Shown piece by piece: positions 25,020 through 32,170 of a stretch of 64,000 nucleotides of DNA. The position numbers and the translations under genes are program-made. Within the stretch, counting starts at the first letter, position 1. Each line of letters starts with the position of its first letter. A model generated the notes under the pieces. It was not told where the DNA came from, did no database searches, and was given only the letters and a program-made list of their open reading frames with translations. The DNA comes from Oscillibacter sp. (GTDB lineage: Bacteria > Bacillota > Clostridia > Oscillospirales > Oscillospiraceae). The stretch covers positions 20,037-84,036 of the forward strand of contig JAAWLO010000002.1 of assembly GCA_022797935.1 (NCBI GenBank), in the 5' to 3' direction.

Positions 25020-25638
25020 AACCCTCGTCTCCATACAGCAGCTGGAAGGACTCGTAGTGATCTTCCGTGTAGTAGATGAGACCGTCATTGGAGAAGACAA
25101 TCCGCTTGGCGCCCCGGCTTTTGGCCCCCAGGGTGTCAATGTCGCACTCCGTGTAGGTCCGGCCCTCCGCCTCCGGCAGAAGGCCCTCGTAGTTGCCGAA
25201 GCGGTTCCCGCCGATGCACATCCCCGGGGCGTAGGGCTCCAGAGACCCGCCGGACCAGCCCAGCTCCTGGGCCTCCCGCTTGGTGATGAAGTTGTCCGGC
25301 AGGTGGCCGTACAGGTAAAGATAGAGGGCCACATCTTCCTTGGTGGTATAGCTCCCGTCCTCCGCCAGAAGCGGTTCCACAGCCTCCGGCGTGTCCGGAG
25401 GCGCCACCGCGCCGGTAAGGCCGTCCGGCAGAGTGTCCCCGCCCGGGTCCTCCGGGGCTCCGGTGTCTTCCGGGAATCCGGCGTCCTCCGAAGAACCGGT
25501 GTCTCCGGTTTCCGGAGGCTGGGCCTCTTCCAGAGGGGCGTCCTCCGGCGGGGCTTGAGGCAGACCGGCGTCCGTACTGCAGGCGGCCAGGGAGAGCAGC
25601 AGGAACGCCGCCAACAGGCCGCTGAGCCAGCGTTTCAT
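25012..25638 (-). CDS. Membrane-anchored lipoprotein ribonuclease, barnase family
   Basis: A 208-aa exported RNase. Residues 1-21 are a signal peptide with lipobox SLAAC, so the enzyme should be lipid-anchored outside. Residues ~22-95 form an acidic Pro/Glu/Asp linker with short EDTGAPED-like repeats. Residues ~98-208 are barnase: HLPDNFITKREAQELGW, GNRFGNYEGLLP, GRTYTECDIDTLGAKSRGAKRIVFSNDGLIYYTEDHYESF. The catalytic trio (Glu73, Arg87 and His102 in barnase numbering) is conserved as TECDI, KRIVF and EDHYE, so it should be active. The ATG at 25638 has AAAGGA upstream; the track's TTG at 25644 is less likely. It overlaps the upstream membrane-protein stop (ATGA) and the downstream barstar start. 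Confidence 0.94.
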   Translation of the reverse strand: MKRWLSGLLAAFLLLSLAACSTDAGLPQAPPEDAPLEEAQPPETGDTGSSEDAGFPEDTGAPEDPGGDTLPDGLTGAVAPPDTPEAVEPLLAEDGSYTTKEDVALYLYLYGHLPDNFITKREAQELGWSGGSLEPYAPGMCIGGNRFGNYEGLLPEAEGRTYTECDIDTLGAKSRGAKRIVFSNDGLIYYTEDHYESFQLLYGDEGYD

Positions 25639-25986
25639 AGACAATCATCCTTTCTTATCGTAAAGCGCTTCTTTTTTGGCTGGGGTTTTCTTCCCGAAAA
25701 GAACGAACAGGTAAGGCGCAGGCCAGCCACGACATTCAGAGCCGCCATCCGGGAGGCGGAGAAAAAGAGTTCCCGGCGGGCCGTCCTGCGGAAGAGAAGG
25801 AGCCCGGCGGCCAGGACCAGGGCGAACAGAACGCCGGACAGCAGCATCCAACGGGAGGAGTCCGACGATACCGGCCCGTCCGGCAGGGTCACAATGGCGA
25901 AGCGCCCCAGGCGGATGGCTGTCTGAAAGCGCAGCCACCCGGAGGCCAAACAAAACAGGGGGGACCTTCCACCAGGATTTTCTCAT
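25635..25986 (-). pseudogene. Small membrane-protein gene with a +1 frameshift in a C6 tract
   Basis: An ATG at 25986 (MRKSWWKVP) has a good ribosome site (GGAGAGGG) and a promoter upstream, but the frame runs into an implausible reading. Removing one base from the six-base homopolymer at 25958-25963 (C6 on the coding strand) joins it to the 25635..25949 ORF. The product would be about 116 aa, with two membrane segments (WLRFQTAIRLGRFAIVTL and WMLLSGVLFALVLAAGLLLF) and a basic tail. Its stop overlaps the barnase start (ATGA), so it is the first gene of the barnase operon. It is either a decayed gene, a sequencing error, or a programmed +1 frameshift at CCC-C. I do not recognise the family. 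Confidence 0.6.
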
Positions 25987-26020
25987 GGAGAAACCCTCTC
26001 CAATCCCGATAATAAACTCT

Positions 26021-26049
26021 ACTATACCATAGTTGAGCAGGTAAGGCAA
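26021..26049 (-). promoter_or_regulatory. SigA-type promoter of the membrane protein-barnase-barstar operon
   Basis: On the minus strand TTGCCT (26049-26044), 17-bp spacer, TATAGT (26026-26021). Transcription would begin about 28 nt before the ATG at 25986. It lies just downstream of the radical SAM gene end. Confidence 0.65.
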
Positions 26050-26075
26050 TTCGCCGCTGAAAATTTTCTGTCCGG

Positions 26076-26963
26076 TCAAAAGAGACTGAGCTGCCCGTTC
26101 TCGTGTCCCCGGCGGGAGGCGGCGGCAATGCGGCTCATGCTGTACAGCAGACCCCGGCGGCGGCATTCCTCCTCGAACACCGTCCACAGGACCCGGGCCT
26201 TGGGACTGGAGCAGTAATAGCGGTTTCCGTACCGCTTCCGGTAGCGCGCGGCCAGCCCCTGTCCGGGAAATTGCGCTTCCAGCTGGCGGTAGAAATATTC
26301 CCGCTGACCCGCCCGGCAGGTCATGCCCAGAGCCGGGTAGACAAAGCGGGCCCCGGCGTCCGCCGCCCGGTTTACCACCTCCCGGATGTTCTCCTCGCTG
26401 TCTTCCAGGAAGGGCAGCACCGGCATCAGCAGCACGCCGGTAAAGAGGCCCGCCCGGCTCAGCGCCTCCAGAGCGGCCAGACGGCGCTGCGGAGAGGGGG
26501 CGTAGGGCTCCAGCTTTTCTGCCAGTCCGGCGTCACAGGTGGTGACCGTCAGCTTGCAGATGACCGGCATGGTCCGGTGAATCGAGACCAAAACATCCGT
26601 ATCCCGGGTAATCAGATCGCTTTTGGTGGCAATGGCTGCGCCGAAGCCGTATGCCTCCAGCAATTCCAGGCTGTGCCGGGTCAGCAGCAGCTCTTCCTCA
26701 AAGGGGTTGTAGGGATCGCTCATGGAGCCGGTGCCCACCACGGCGGGCCGGACCTTCCGGGCCAGGTTGTCCCGGACAATGCGCAGAGCATCGGCCTTGG
26801 CCATGACCTGGCCAAAGTTGGGGTTGTGATAGCAGTCGCTGCGGCTGTCGCAGTAGATGCAGCCGTGGCAGCAGCCTCGATAGAGGTTCATGGTATAGGC
26901 TGTGCCGAACCAGCTGGAGTCCTTCGTAGGGTTGACAATGGTTTTGGCCGGGATATATTCCAT
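26076..26963 (-). CDS. SPL/Rv2578c-family radical SAM protein
   Basis: A 295-aa radical SAM protein. The cluster motif is CCHGCIYC (CxxxCxxC) at residues ~31-38, in the typical context MNLYRGCCHGCIYCDSRSDCY. GTGSMSDPYNPFE and LTVTTCD are also characteristic of the group annotated as SPL-family or Rv2578c-family. Spore photoproduct lyase repairs thymine dimers in spore DNA, but this subgroup lacks a proven reaction. I chose the ATG at 26963 after GGAGGCGCGGT; the ORF-track start adds 26 residues. It is a single gene. Confidence 0.85.
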   Translation of the reverse strand: MEYIPAKTIVNPTKDSSWFGTAYTMNLYRGCCHGCIYCDSRSDCYHNPNFGQVMAKADALRIVRDNLARKVRPAVVGTGSMSDPYNPFEEELLLTRHSLELLEAYGFGAAIATKSDLITRDTDVLVSIHRTMPVICKLTVTTCDAGLAEKLEPYAPSPQRRLAALEALSRAGLFTGVLLMPVLPFLEDSEENIREVVNRAADAGARFVYPALGMTCRAGQREYFYRQLEAQFPGQGLAARYRKRYGNRYYCSSPKARVLWTVFEEECRRRGLLYSMSRIAAASRRGHENGQLSLF

Positions 26964-27139
26964 ACCGCGCCTCCTTTGGAAGCCGCCCCGCTGGGGGAAG
27001 CCGTCTGAAAACAGCATACCAGCCCCGGCCCTTTTTTGCAAGGGGAGGCGGCTGCGGTCCGGGCGGCAAAAAAATTTCAGGCGGTACTGTCACATTCTGC
27101 GGTGCTGAAACGTTACTAAGGGCAGAGGGAGGGAACAAG

Positions 27140-27640
27140 ATGCTGACCTTGGAAACCAAGACGGACCGGACGCGGTTCGAGGCCCTGTATACCGCCTATC
27201 GGGGATTGATGTTCCATGTGGCGAACCGGATTCTCCGCAATCCCCAGGACGCAGAGGATGCGGTGCAGCAGGCCTTCCTTGCTCTGGCGGAGAGTGAGGC
27301 GCATCTTCCGGCGGAGCTGGGACCGGGCGCCCGGGCCCTGGCGGCGGTGGCGGCGGAGCGGAAGGCCATTGACCTCTACCGCTTCAAGGCCCGCCATCCT
27401 GCGGCAGAGCTGGAGGAGATTGGGCAGGAGTCCCCGCCCTCGGACGGAACTCTGGCGGGAGCTATGGCGGCGCTGCCGCCCCGGTATCGGGAGGCGCTGC
27501 TGCTGAAGTACTACAATGGCTATTCCGCCAAGGAAGTGGCGGCGTTCCTGGGGACGACGCCGGGCAACGTGCGCCAGCTCATTCGCCGGGCCAAGGAAAA
27601 ACTGGCGGCGGAGCTGGCGGAAAGGGGGGAACCCGTTTGA
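27140..27640 (+). CDS. ECF-type RNA polymerase sigma factor
   Basis: A 166-aa sigma-70 family factor with region 2 (FEALYTAYRGLMFHVANRIL, then DAEDAVQQAFLALAE) and region 4 (LPPRYREALLLKYYNGYSAKEVAAFLGTTPGNVRQLIRRAKEKL). The ATG follows AGAGGGAGGG. The stop overlaps the TTG start of the anti-sigma-like gene (TTGA), so the two are coupled. The regulon is unknown; the third gene of the operon is a likely target or sensor. Confidence 0.93.
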   Translation: MLTLETKTDRTRFEALYTAYRGLMFHVANRILRNPQDAEDAVQQAFLALAESEAHLPAELGPGARALAAVAAERKAIDLYRFKARHPAAELEEIGQESPPSDGTLAGAMAALPPRYREALLLKYYNGYSAKEVAAFLGTTPGNVRQLIRRAKEKLAAELAERGEPV

Positions 27641-28287
27641 AAATTACAGACGAAATGCTGTACGGTGCGGCGGAGGATGCGGCGGCGCGGTGGCTGAGCA
27701 CCCTGCCGGACCGCGCCCACTGCGGGCATGAATTTTCCCCGGCGTTTGAGAGAGCCATGGAAGCCCTTCTCCGGCGGCGGAAGCGGCGCTGGAGGCTGGG
27801 AACCGCCCTGCTGGCGGCGGCGGTGGCCATGCTTCTGGTCAGCGGCGTCTATGCCGGGCGGGAGGATACCTACCGGGTTTACGCCGTCCAGGAGGATGGA
27901 TATGCCTCCTACCTGCTGCGGCCCGGAGAGAGCGAGACGCCCGCCGAACCCCATCGTCTGGAACCGGGCTGGGTGCCGGAGGGCTGGGAGCTGGACCGGA
28001 TTTCGGAGGGGGAGGAATACTTCCGTACCGTCTTTTTCCTGCCGGTGCCGGAGGAACCGTCCTTCACGCTGACACAGTACTACGGGAAGGATGACAGCAG
28101 CGTCCTGCAAGGGGCGTTCACCATCCGGGAGTGCAAGGTGGGCGGGGAACACGCCCTGCTGCTGGCGGCGGAGAACACCGGACTGCGGATTCTGCTGTGG
28201 TGCAGCGGACCCTATGGCTTCCAATTGAGTTCCTCGGCGCTGGAGGAAGGCGACCTGCTCCGCATAGCGGAAAATTTAAAATGGTAA
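27637..28287 (+). CDS. Membrane anti-sigma-like protein, DUF4367 type
   Basis: A 216-aa protein. Residues 1-50 form a cytosolic domain that would hold the sigma factor, one membrane helix lies at ~55-72 (LGTALLAAAVAMLLVSGVYA), and the extracellular part matches DUF4367 (PGWVPEGWELDRI, ECKVGGEHALLL, LLWCSGPYGFQLSSSALEEGDLLRIAENL). Translation starts at a TTG (27637) overlapping the sigma stop, with AAAGGGGGGAA just upstream. No zinc-binding HxxxCxxC anti-sigma motif is seen. The anti-sigma role is inferred from coupling and topology. Confidence 0.8.
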   Translation: MKITDEMLYGAAEDAAARWLSTLPDRAHCGHEFSPAFERAMEALLRRRKRRWRLGTALLAAAVAMLLVSGVYAGREDTYRVYAVQEDGYASYLLRPGESETPAEPHRLEPGWVPEGWELDRISEGEEYFRTVFFLPVPEEPSFTLTQYYGKDDSSVLQGAFTIRECKVGGEHALLLAAENTGLRILLWCSGPYGFQLSSSALEEGDLLRIAENLKW

Positions 28288-28300
28288 AGGAGTTTTGAAC

Positions 28301-29311
28301 ATGAGAGGCAAACGGGAAGCAAGACGGAATTACCTGCCCTTTGCGGCCGGTATGCTGACGATGGTGCTGCTGATTGGACTGATTTCGGCGTCTCTCGCCA
28401 GTGAGAAGCCCGGGGCCGGCAGCGGGGCGGAGCCTGCGGAGGTGGGCGTGGGGCTGTTCATGCGCCAGCAGATTGCCCCCGGTGAGATGCTGACCACGGA
28501 AAGCGGCGGCAAGGCACCCAAGGTCCTGGCTTACGCGGACAGCAAGGGGGAGACCCACTACTACCTGGAGGCCGGCGCGGCGGCGGAGCTCTTCGACGTG
28601 ACCTGCGGCGTCAGCTTCAACGAGGAGGCCAACCGGCTGGAGTTCGGCTCCCAGAAGGACAAGGATCTGGACGCGGACGGGAAGATCACCGAGGTGTGGG
28701 ACGATGTGTTCTCCGCCCGGGACCGGACGGACTTTCTGCTGGGCGCCAGCACGGACGCCTCCGGCCAGCGGATTATCATAGGCGGGGATGTCCCGGTCAT
28801 CGACGAAAACGGCATGGTCACCGCCATAAAGCCGGGCCTTGATGCCCAGGACCCAGAACAGCAGAAGGAGATTTGGGCGCGGCATAGGAGCATCCTGCTG
28901 AACGAGCCGGAGTACGGCAAGACCTTGGGGATGTACACGGAGGTGGACCCTGCGGAAGTGAACCTGGCCACCCTGTCCGGCGTGGACCTGAAGGAGCGGG
29001 TGTTCCAGGACAGCCAGGAGGTGGAGCGCCTCATCTGCTTCACCACCAAACTGGGCAAGTACGCCGTCATCACCCTGGAAAACACCGGCAAGGCCGACGC
29101 GGAGGTCTGGCTCGCCCGCCTGGACACCGTGGGCGGAGGCGGCGAAGCCTTCTCCGGCGTCCTGCTGCCGGCGGGCGGAAAGCTGGTCCGTGCCTTCCGG
29201 ATTGACGGAGACAAGCCTCTGGAAAACCAGCTGCAGCTGCGGGTCTCGCCTCTGGCGGAGGGCGGCGTAGAAATCAAGCTCTCTACGGAGCAGTACCGCA
29301 GCGGAACCTGA
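28301..29311 (+). CDS. Membrane-anchored extracellular protein of unknown function
   Basis: A 336-aa protein with a short basic N-terminus, one hydrophobic anchor (FAAGMLTMVLLIGLISASLA, residues ~10-30) and a long soluble extracellular part. A DLDADGKI stretch resembles the first half of an EF-hand/dockerin loop, but the twelfth position is Trp, so calcium binding is doubtful. I do not recognise the family. The ATG at 28301 follows AAAGGAG, 13 nt after the anti-sigma gene. A terminator follows, so it is the third member of the sigma operon and a candidate effector or signal input. Confidence 0.75.
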   Translation: MRGKREARRNYLPFAAGMLTMVLLIGLISASLASEKPGAGSGAEPAEVGVGLFMRQQIAPGEMLTTESGGKAPKVLAYADSKGETHYYLEAGAAAELFDVTCGVSFNEEANRLEFGSQKDKDLDADGKITEVWDDVFSARDRTDFLLGASTDASGQRIIIGGDVPVIDENGMVTAIKPGLDAQDPEQQKEIWARHRSILLNEPEYGKTLGMYTEVDPAEVNLATLSGVDLKERVFQDSQEVERLICFTTKLGKYAVITLENTGKADAEVWLARLDTVGGGGEAFSGVLLPAGGKLVRAFRIDGDKPLENQLQLRVSPLAEGGVEIKLSTEQYRSGT

Positions 29312-29319
29312 GTAAAATT

Positions 29320-29352
29320 GGGAGGACCGGAGGCGGTCCTCCCGCTTTTTTG
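29320..29352 (+). terminator. Intrinsic terminator of the sigma operon
   Basis: Stem GGGAGGACC / GGTCCTCCC with a 6-nt loop, followed by GCTTTTTT. Confidence 0.9.
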
Positions 29353-29405
29353 CGTCTTGGCGGAATTTTTCGACATCCAATAAAAGTAAAATCATGACGT
29401 TTTCC

Positions 29406-29434
29406 TTGCTTGTTGGGACATTTTGTGGTATAAT
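29406..29434 (+). promoter_or_regulatory. SigA promoter of the gntR gene
   Basis: TTGCTT (29406-29411), 17-bp spacer, TATAAT (29429-29434), about 40 nt before the GTG start. Confidence 0.75.
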
Positions 29435-29442
29435 CCTCTCCA

Positions 29443-29458
29443 TTGACAACAACTTGAC
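29443..29458 (+). promoter_or_regulatory. Candidate GntR autoregulatory half-sites
   Basis: TTGAC occurs twice as an 11-bp-period direct repeat (29443 and 29454) just downstream of the -10 box. The same half-site begins the dyad in the dctP promoter. Autoregulation by the GntR protein is inferred. Confidence 0.35.
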
Positions 29459-29473
29459 AAGGGAGGTTCCACC

Positions 29474-30166
29474 GTGGAAAGACGGAAAGAGGGCATGACA
29501 TTGGTTGACGCCGCGATGGACGAGATCATTCAGCTGATTTTGGACCAGGATATGAAGGAGGGCGACCGCCTGCCCAACGAATACGATCTGGCGCAGCAGC
29601 TGGGGGTTGGCAGAAGCACCCTGCGGGAGGCCACCCGCCGCCTGGTGTCCCGCAACATTCTGGAGGTGCGGCAGGGAGCGGGGACCTTTGTCTCCGACAA
29701 GCACGGCGTGCCGGAAGATCCGCTGGGGCTGACATTCATGGGAGACGACCCTGGTTTAGCCCTGGACTTGTTAGACATCCGTCTAATGTTGGAGCCGGAG
29801 ATCTGCGCTGTGGTGGCCCGCAGCGCGACGGTGGAGCAGCTGGAGCAGCTGGAGCGCTACTGCAAGGAGGTCAGCCGCCTGATTCAGGACCAGCAGGATT
29901 ATTCCGAGGCGGACAAGCAGTTCCACCGCTATCTGGCGGAATGCAGCGGCAACCGGGTTCTGCGGAATCTGATTCCAGTTATTACGTCCTCCATCTCCGT
30001 CAGCATTGCCACCACAAAGGATGAGCACCGGTTGATGACAGACATTTATCACCATCAGATTTTGGAAGCCATTCTCCGCCGGGACGCCGCCGGAGCCCGC
30101 TACAGCATGATCGCTCATCTGAGCAGCAATCGGGCTTCCGTTACCAAAAATATGCAGTTTCACTAA
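29474..30166 (+). CDS. FadR-type GntR transcriptional regulator
   Basis: A 230-aa regulator. Residues ~8-75 are a winged HTH of the GntR family (GDRLPNEYDLAQQLGVGRSTLREATRRLVSRNILEVRQGAGTFV). Residues ~90-220 are an FCD ligand-binding domain with its metal-binding pattern (DIRLMLEPEICAVVAR, ADKQFHRYLAECSGN, HHQILEAILRRDAAGA). It starts with GTG after GGGAGG. FadR-type proteins of this kind control uronate, gluconate and similar acid pathways. The adjacent TRAP/uronate-like operon is its probable target. Confidence 0.92.
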   Translation: MERRKEGMTLVDAAMDEIIQLILDQDMKEGDRLPNEYDLAQQLGVGRSTLREATRRLVSRNILEVRQGAGTFVSDKHGVPEDPLGLTFMGDDPGLALDLLDIRLMLEPEICAVVARSATVEQLEQLERYCKEVSRLIQDQQDYSEADKQFHRYLAECSGNRVLRNLIPVITSSISVSIATTKDEHRLMTDIYHHQILEAILRRDAAGARYSMIAHLSSNRASVTKNMQFH

Positions 30167-30196
30167 AGAGTCATCATACATTTTGTGAAGGTAGGC

Positions 30197-30240
30197 GTAC
30201 AGGCTTTGGTAGGAAGTCTGTACGTCTTTCCCGGTTTTTG
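30197..30240 (+). terminator. Probable terminator of gntR
   Basis: A 10-bp stem (GTACAGGCTT / AAGTCTGTAC, one G-U pair) with a 7-nt loop is followed by the T-rich GTCTTTCCCGGTTTTTG. Confidence 0.6.
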
Positions 30241-30309
30241 TGAATGTGCACAAGTATTTTTTAGGATTATTGTTCGGTTGCCTGAAAGTTTGTGAAATTA
30301 TAGATTATA

Positions 30310-30322
30310 GTTGACCGACAAC
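30310..30322 (+). promoter_or_regulatory. Candidate GntR operator over the dctP -35 box
   Basis: GTTGACCGACAAC is a 13-bp dyad of the form (G)TTGwCnGwCAA(C), close to operators of FadR-type GntR proteins. It covers the -35 box of the dctP promoter, so binding would repress. Confidence 0.5.
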
Positions 30323-30339
30323 TTTGGCCGTGTTATGCT
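30311..30339 (+). promoter_or_regulatory. SigA promoter of the TRAP/uronate operon
   Basis: TTGACC (30311-30316), 17-bp spacer, TATGCT (30334-30339), with a leader of about 90 nt before dctP. Confidence 0.7.
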
Positions 30340-30436
30340 AAAACCATCCAAAATACATCTGATGAATTCAGAGGGAATCACGGAAACGCAGGAACGATGC
30401 AGTCGGGTGTAAACATGATGAAAAGGAGATTTCACA

Positions 30437-31513
30437 ATGAAGAAGAAACTTTTGGCTCTGCTCATGGCAACGGTCATGATCCTCTCCCTGGCCGCCTGCG
30501 GCGGCTCGAACTCCGGCGATTCCGGCGATTCCGGCAATTCCGGCGATTCCGGCAGCACCAGCGGTGATTCCGGTTCCAGCGGCTCCGGCGACTCCGGCGA
30601 AGTCATCCGCTTCAAGATGGCTTTCGTGGACCCCGAGTCCTCTCCCTATGCCCAGGGCGGCCTGAAGGTTGCCGAGGAAGTCAAGGCCGCTACCAATGGC
30701 CGCATTGAGATTGAAGTCCTGACCGGCGGCTCTCTGGGCGGCGAGCGGGACATGGTGGAGCTGACCATGGACAACAGCCTGGACATTGCCACCTGCGCCA
30801 ACTCTGTTATGACCAACTTTATCCCTGAGATGAGCATTCTGGACCAGGCCTACCTGTGGAAGAACGCCGACGAGGCCCACGCCGCCGTGGACGGCCCGGT
30901 GGGCGCCCTGATTCAAGAGAAGGCCAACGCGCTGGGCCTCCACGTCATTGGCTACATGGAATCCGGCTTCCGGAACACCTTCTCCACGAAGCCCATTGAG
31001 AAGATGAGCGATTTCTCCGGCGTGACCATCCGCACCATGGAGAACCAGTATCATCAGGCCGCCTTTGAGGCCTTCGGCGCCATGCCCATCGCCATGAGCG
31101 CCAACGACGTCTTCACCGCTCTCCAGCAGGGCACCATTGACGCCGCCGAGAACGCTACCGCCAACTGCTACAACAACGGCTTCTATGAGGTCACCAAGCA
31201 CATCACCAACACCCAGCACGCGTTCGTGTACATCCTCCTGTGCATGTCTGAAGACGCCTGGAGCAAGATTCCCGCCGACCTGCAGCAGCCCTTCCTGGAC
31301 GCCGTCCAGCGCGGCGTGGACTTCGAGCGCGACCTGCTGGTCCAGGCCAACGAGGAAGCTGCCGAGAAGCTGGTGGCCGAGGGCGTGACCTTCCACGAGA
31401 TTGACATTGCTGAGCTCCAGGCTGCGTATCAGGCCAAGGCTGCGGAGAAGGGCTTTACCTTCGACCCCGCCTGGCAGGCCGCCGTGGACGAGGCGATTGC
31501 CAGCGTCGCCTGA
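30437..31513 (+). CDS. dctP: TRAP transporter substrate-binding lipoprotein DctP
   Basis: A 358-aa TRAP solute receptor. The signal peptide ends in lipobox LAAC, followed by an unusually long Gly/Ser/Asp linker of about 30 residues encoded by a 9-bp tandem repeat. The mature protein has the DctP hallmarks GGSLGGERDMVELTMDNSLDIA, a solute-carboxylate arginine region (GFRNTFSTKPI) and NDVFTALQQGTIDAAEN. DctP proteins bind organic acids, commonly uronates, aldonates or sialic acid. The downstream genes favour a hexuronate-like acid. ATG follows AAAAGGAG. Confidence 0.93.
   Translation: MKKKLLALLMATVMILSLAACGGSNSGDSGDSGNSGDSGSTSGDSGSSGSGDSGEVIRFKMAFVDPESSPYAQGGLKVAEEVKAATNGRIEIEVLTGGSLGGERDMVELTMDNSLDIATCANSVMTNFIPEMSILDQAYLWKNADEAHAAVDGPVGALIQEKANALGLHVIGYMESGFRNTFSTKPIEKMSDFSGVTIRTMENQYHQAAFEAFGAMPIAMSANDVFTALQQGTIDAAENATANCYNNGFYEVTKHITNTQHAFVYILLCMSEDAWSKIPADLQQPFLDAVQRGVDFERDLLVQANEEAAEKLVAEGVTFHEIDIAELQAAYQAKAAEKGFTFDPAWQAAVDEAIASVA
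30511..30553 (+). repeat. 9-bp coding tandem repeat in dctP
   Basis: About five copies of the unit TCCGGCGAT encode repeated SGD in the linker behind the lipid anchor. Slippage here would alter linker length in frame. Confidence 0.7.
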
Positions 31514-31545
31514 TTTCTCCCCCATTTCAAACCCCTGGAATGAAC

Positions 31546-31576
31546 GGGAGCCGCCCTACGCGGCGGCTCCCGTTTG
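31546..31576 (+). terminator. Hairpin between dctP and dctQ
   Basis: Stem GGGAGCCGCC / GGCGGCTCCC with a 6-nt loop, followed by only GTTTGC. The short U-tract suggests partial termination, giving more receptor than membrane subunits, as is common in importer operons. Confidence 0.55.
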
Positions 31577-31654
31577 CTGTAAAAAGCTGCCTGTCCGTCT
31601 ATGCGGAAAGACCGGCTGACAGGCGAACATGAGAGAAAGGAGCGCGCTCCGTCT

Positions 31655-32170
31655 ATGAAAAATACCCTGAAGGGACTCCAGCGGCTGGAAGACCTGGTGC
31701 TGGTGGTGGCGTTTGTGGTGATGATCGCCGCGATTTTCATCCAGGTTGTCAACCGCAACATCTTTAAGATTCCCGTCTCCGGCTTCGAGGAAGCCGCGAA
31801 ATACTGCATGGTGTACATGGTCATGCTGGGCACGGAGCTGGGCCTGCGGGACGGGTCTCAGATTGCCGTCACCGGTGTGGTAGATAAGTTCCGCGGCAAA
31901 AGCAGAAAGGTCCTCCAGATTGTGTCCAAACTGATTGTCATTGCCTTTTCCGTGGTGATGCTGTCCTCCGGCATTGGCATGGTGCAAAAGCAGCTCCAGA
32001 CCGGTCAGACCTCTCCGGGCCTGGGCGTTCCCATGGCGGTGCCCTATGCCGCGCTGCCCATTGCCTTCGGTCTGATTGTGGTGATTCAGATTGGGATTCT
32101 GGTGCAGATGATTTTGAATTTCAACAAGCCCGATGAACCGGAGGAAAAACAGGAGGAGGTGACGGAGTAA
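31655..32170 (+). CDS. dctQ: TRAP transporter small permease DctQ
   Basis: A 171-aa protein with four membrane segments (LVLVVAFVVMIAAIFIQVV first) and the DctQ pattern QVVNRNIFKIPVSGFEEAAKYCMVYMVMLG. I chose the ATG at 31655 (MKNTLKGLQ), with AAAGGAG upstream at a slightly long spacing; the track start adds 18 charged residues. The stop overlaps the dctM start (TAATG). Confidence 0.9.
   Translation: MKNTLKGLQRLEDLVLVVAFVVMIAAIFIQVVNRNIFKIPVSGFEEAAKYCMVYMVMLGTELGLRDGSQIAVTGVVDKFRGKSRKVLQIVSKLIVIAFSVVMLSSGIGMVQKQLQTGQTSPGLGVPMAVPYAALPIAFGLIVVIQIGILVQMILNFNKPDEPEEKQEEVTE

Noticed and set aside
27100-27139. TGAAAC before the first sigma gene as an ECF autoregulatory -35
   Set aside because: No matching -10 element fits before the ribosome site at the required spacing.
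28667-28700. EF-hand or dockerin calcium loop in the 336-aa anchored protein
   Set aside because: The DLDADGKI half matches, but position 12 is Trp rather than Glu/Asp and there is no second copy.
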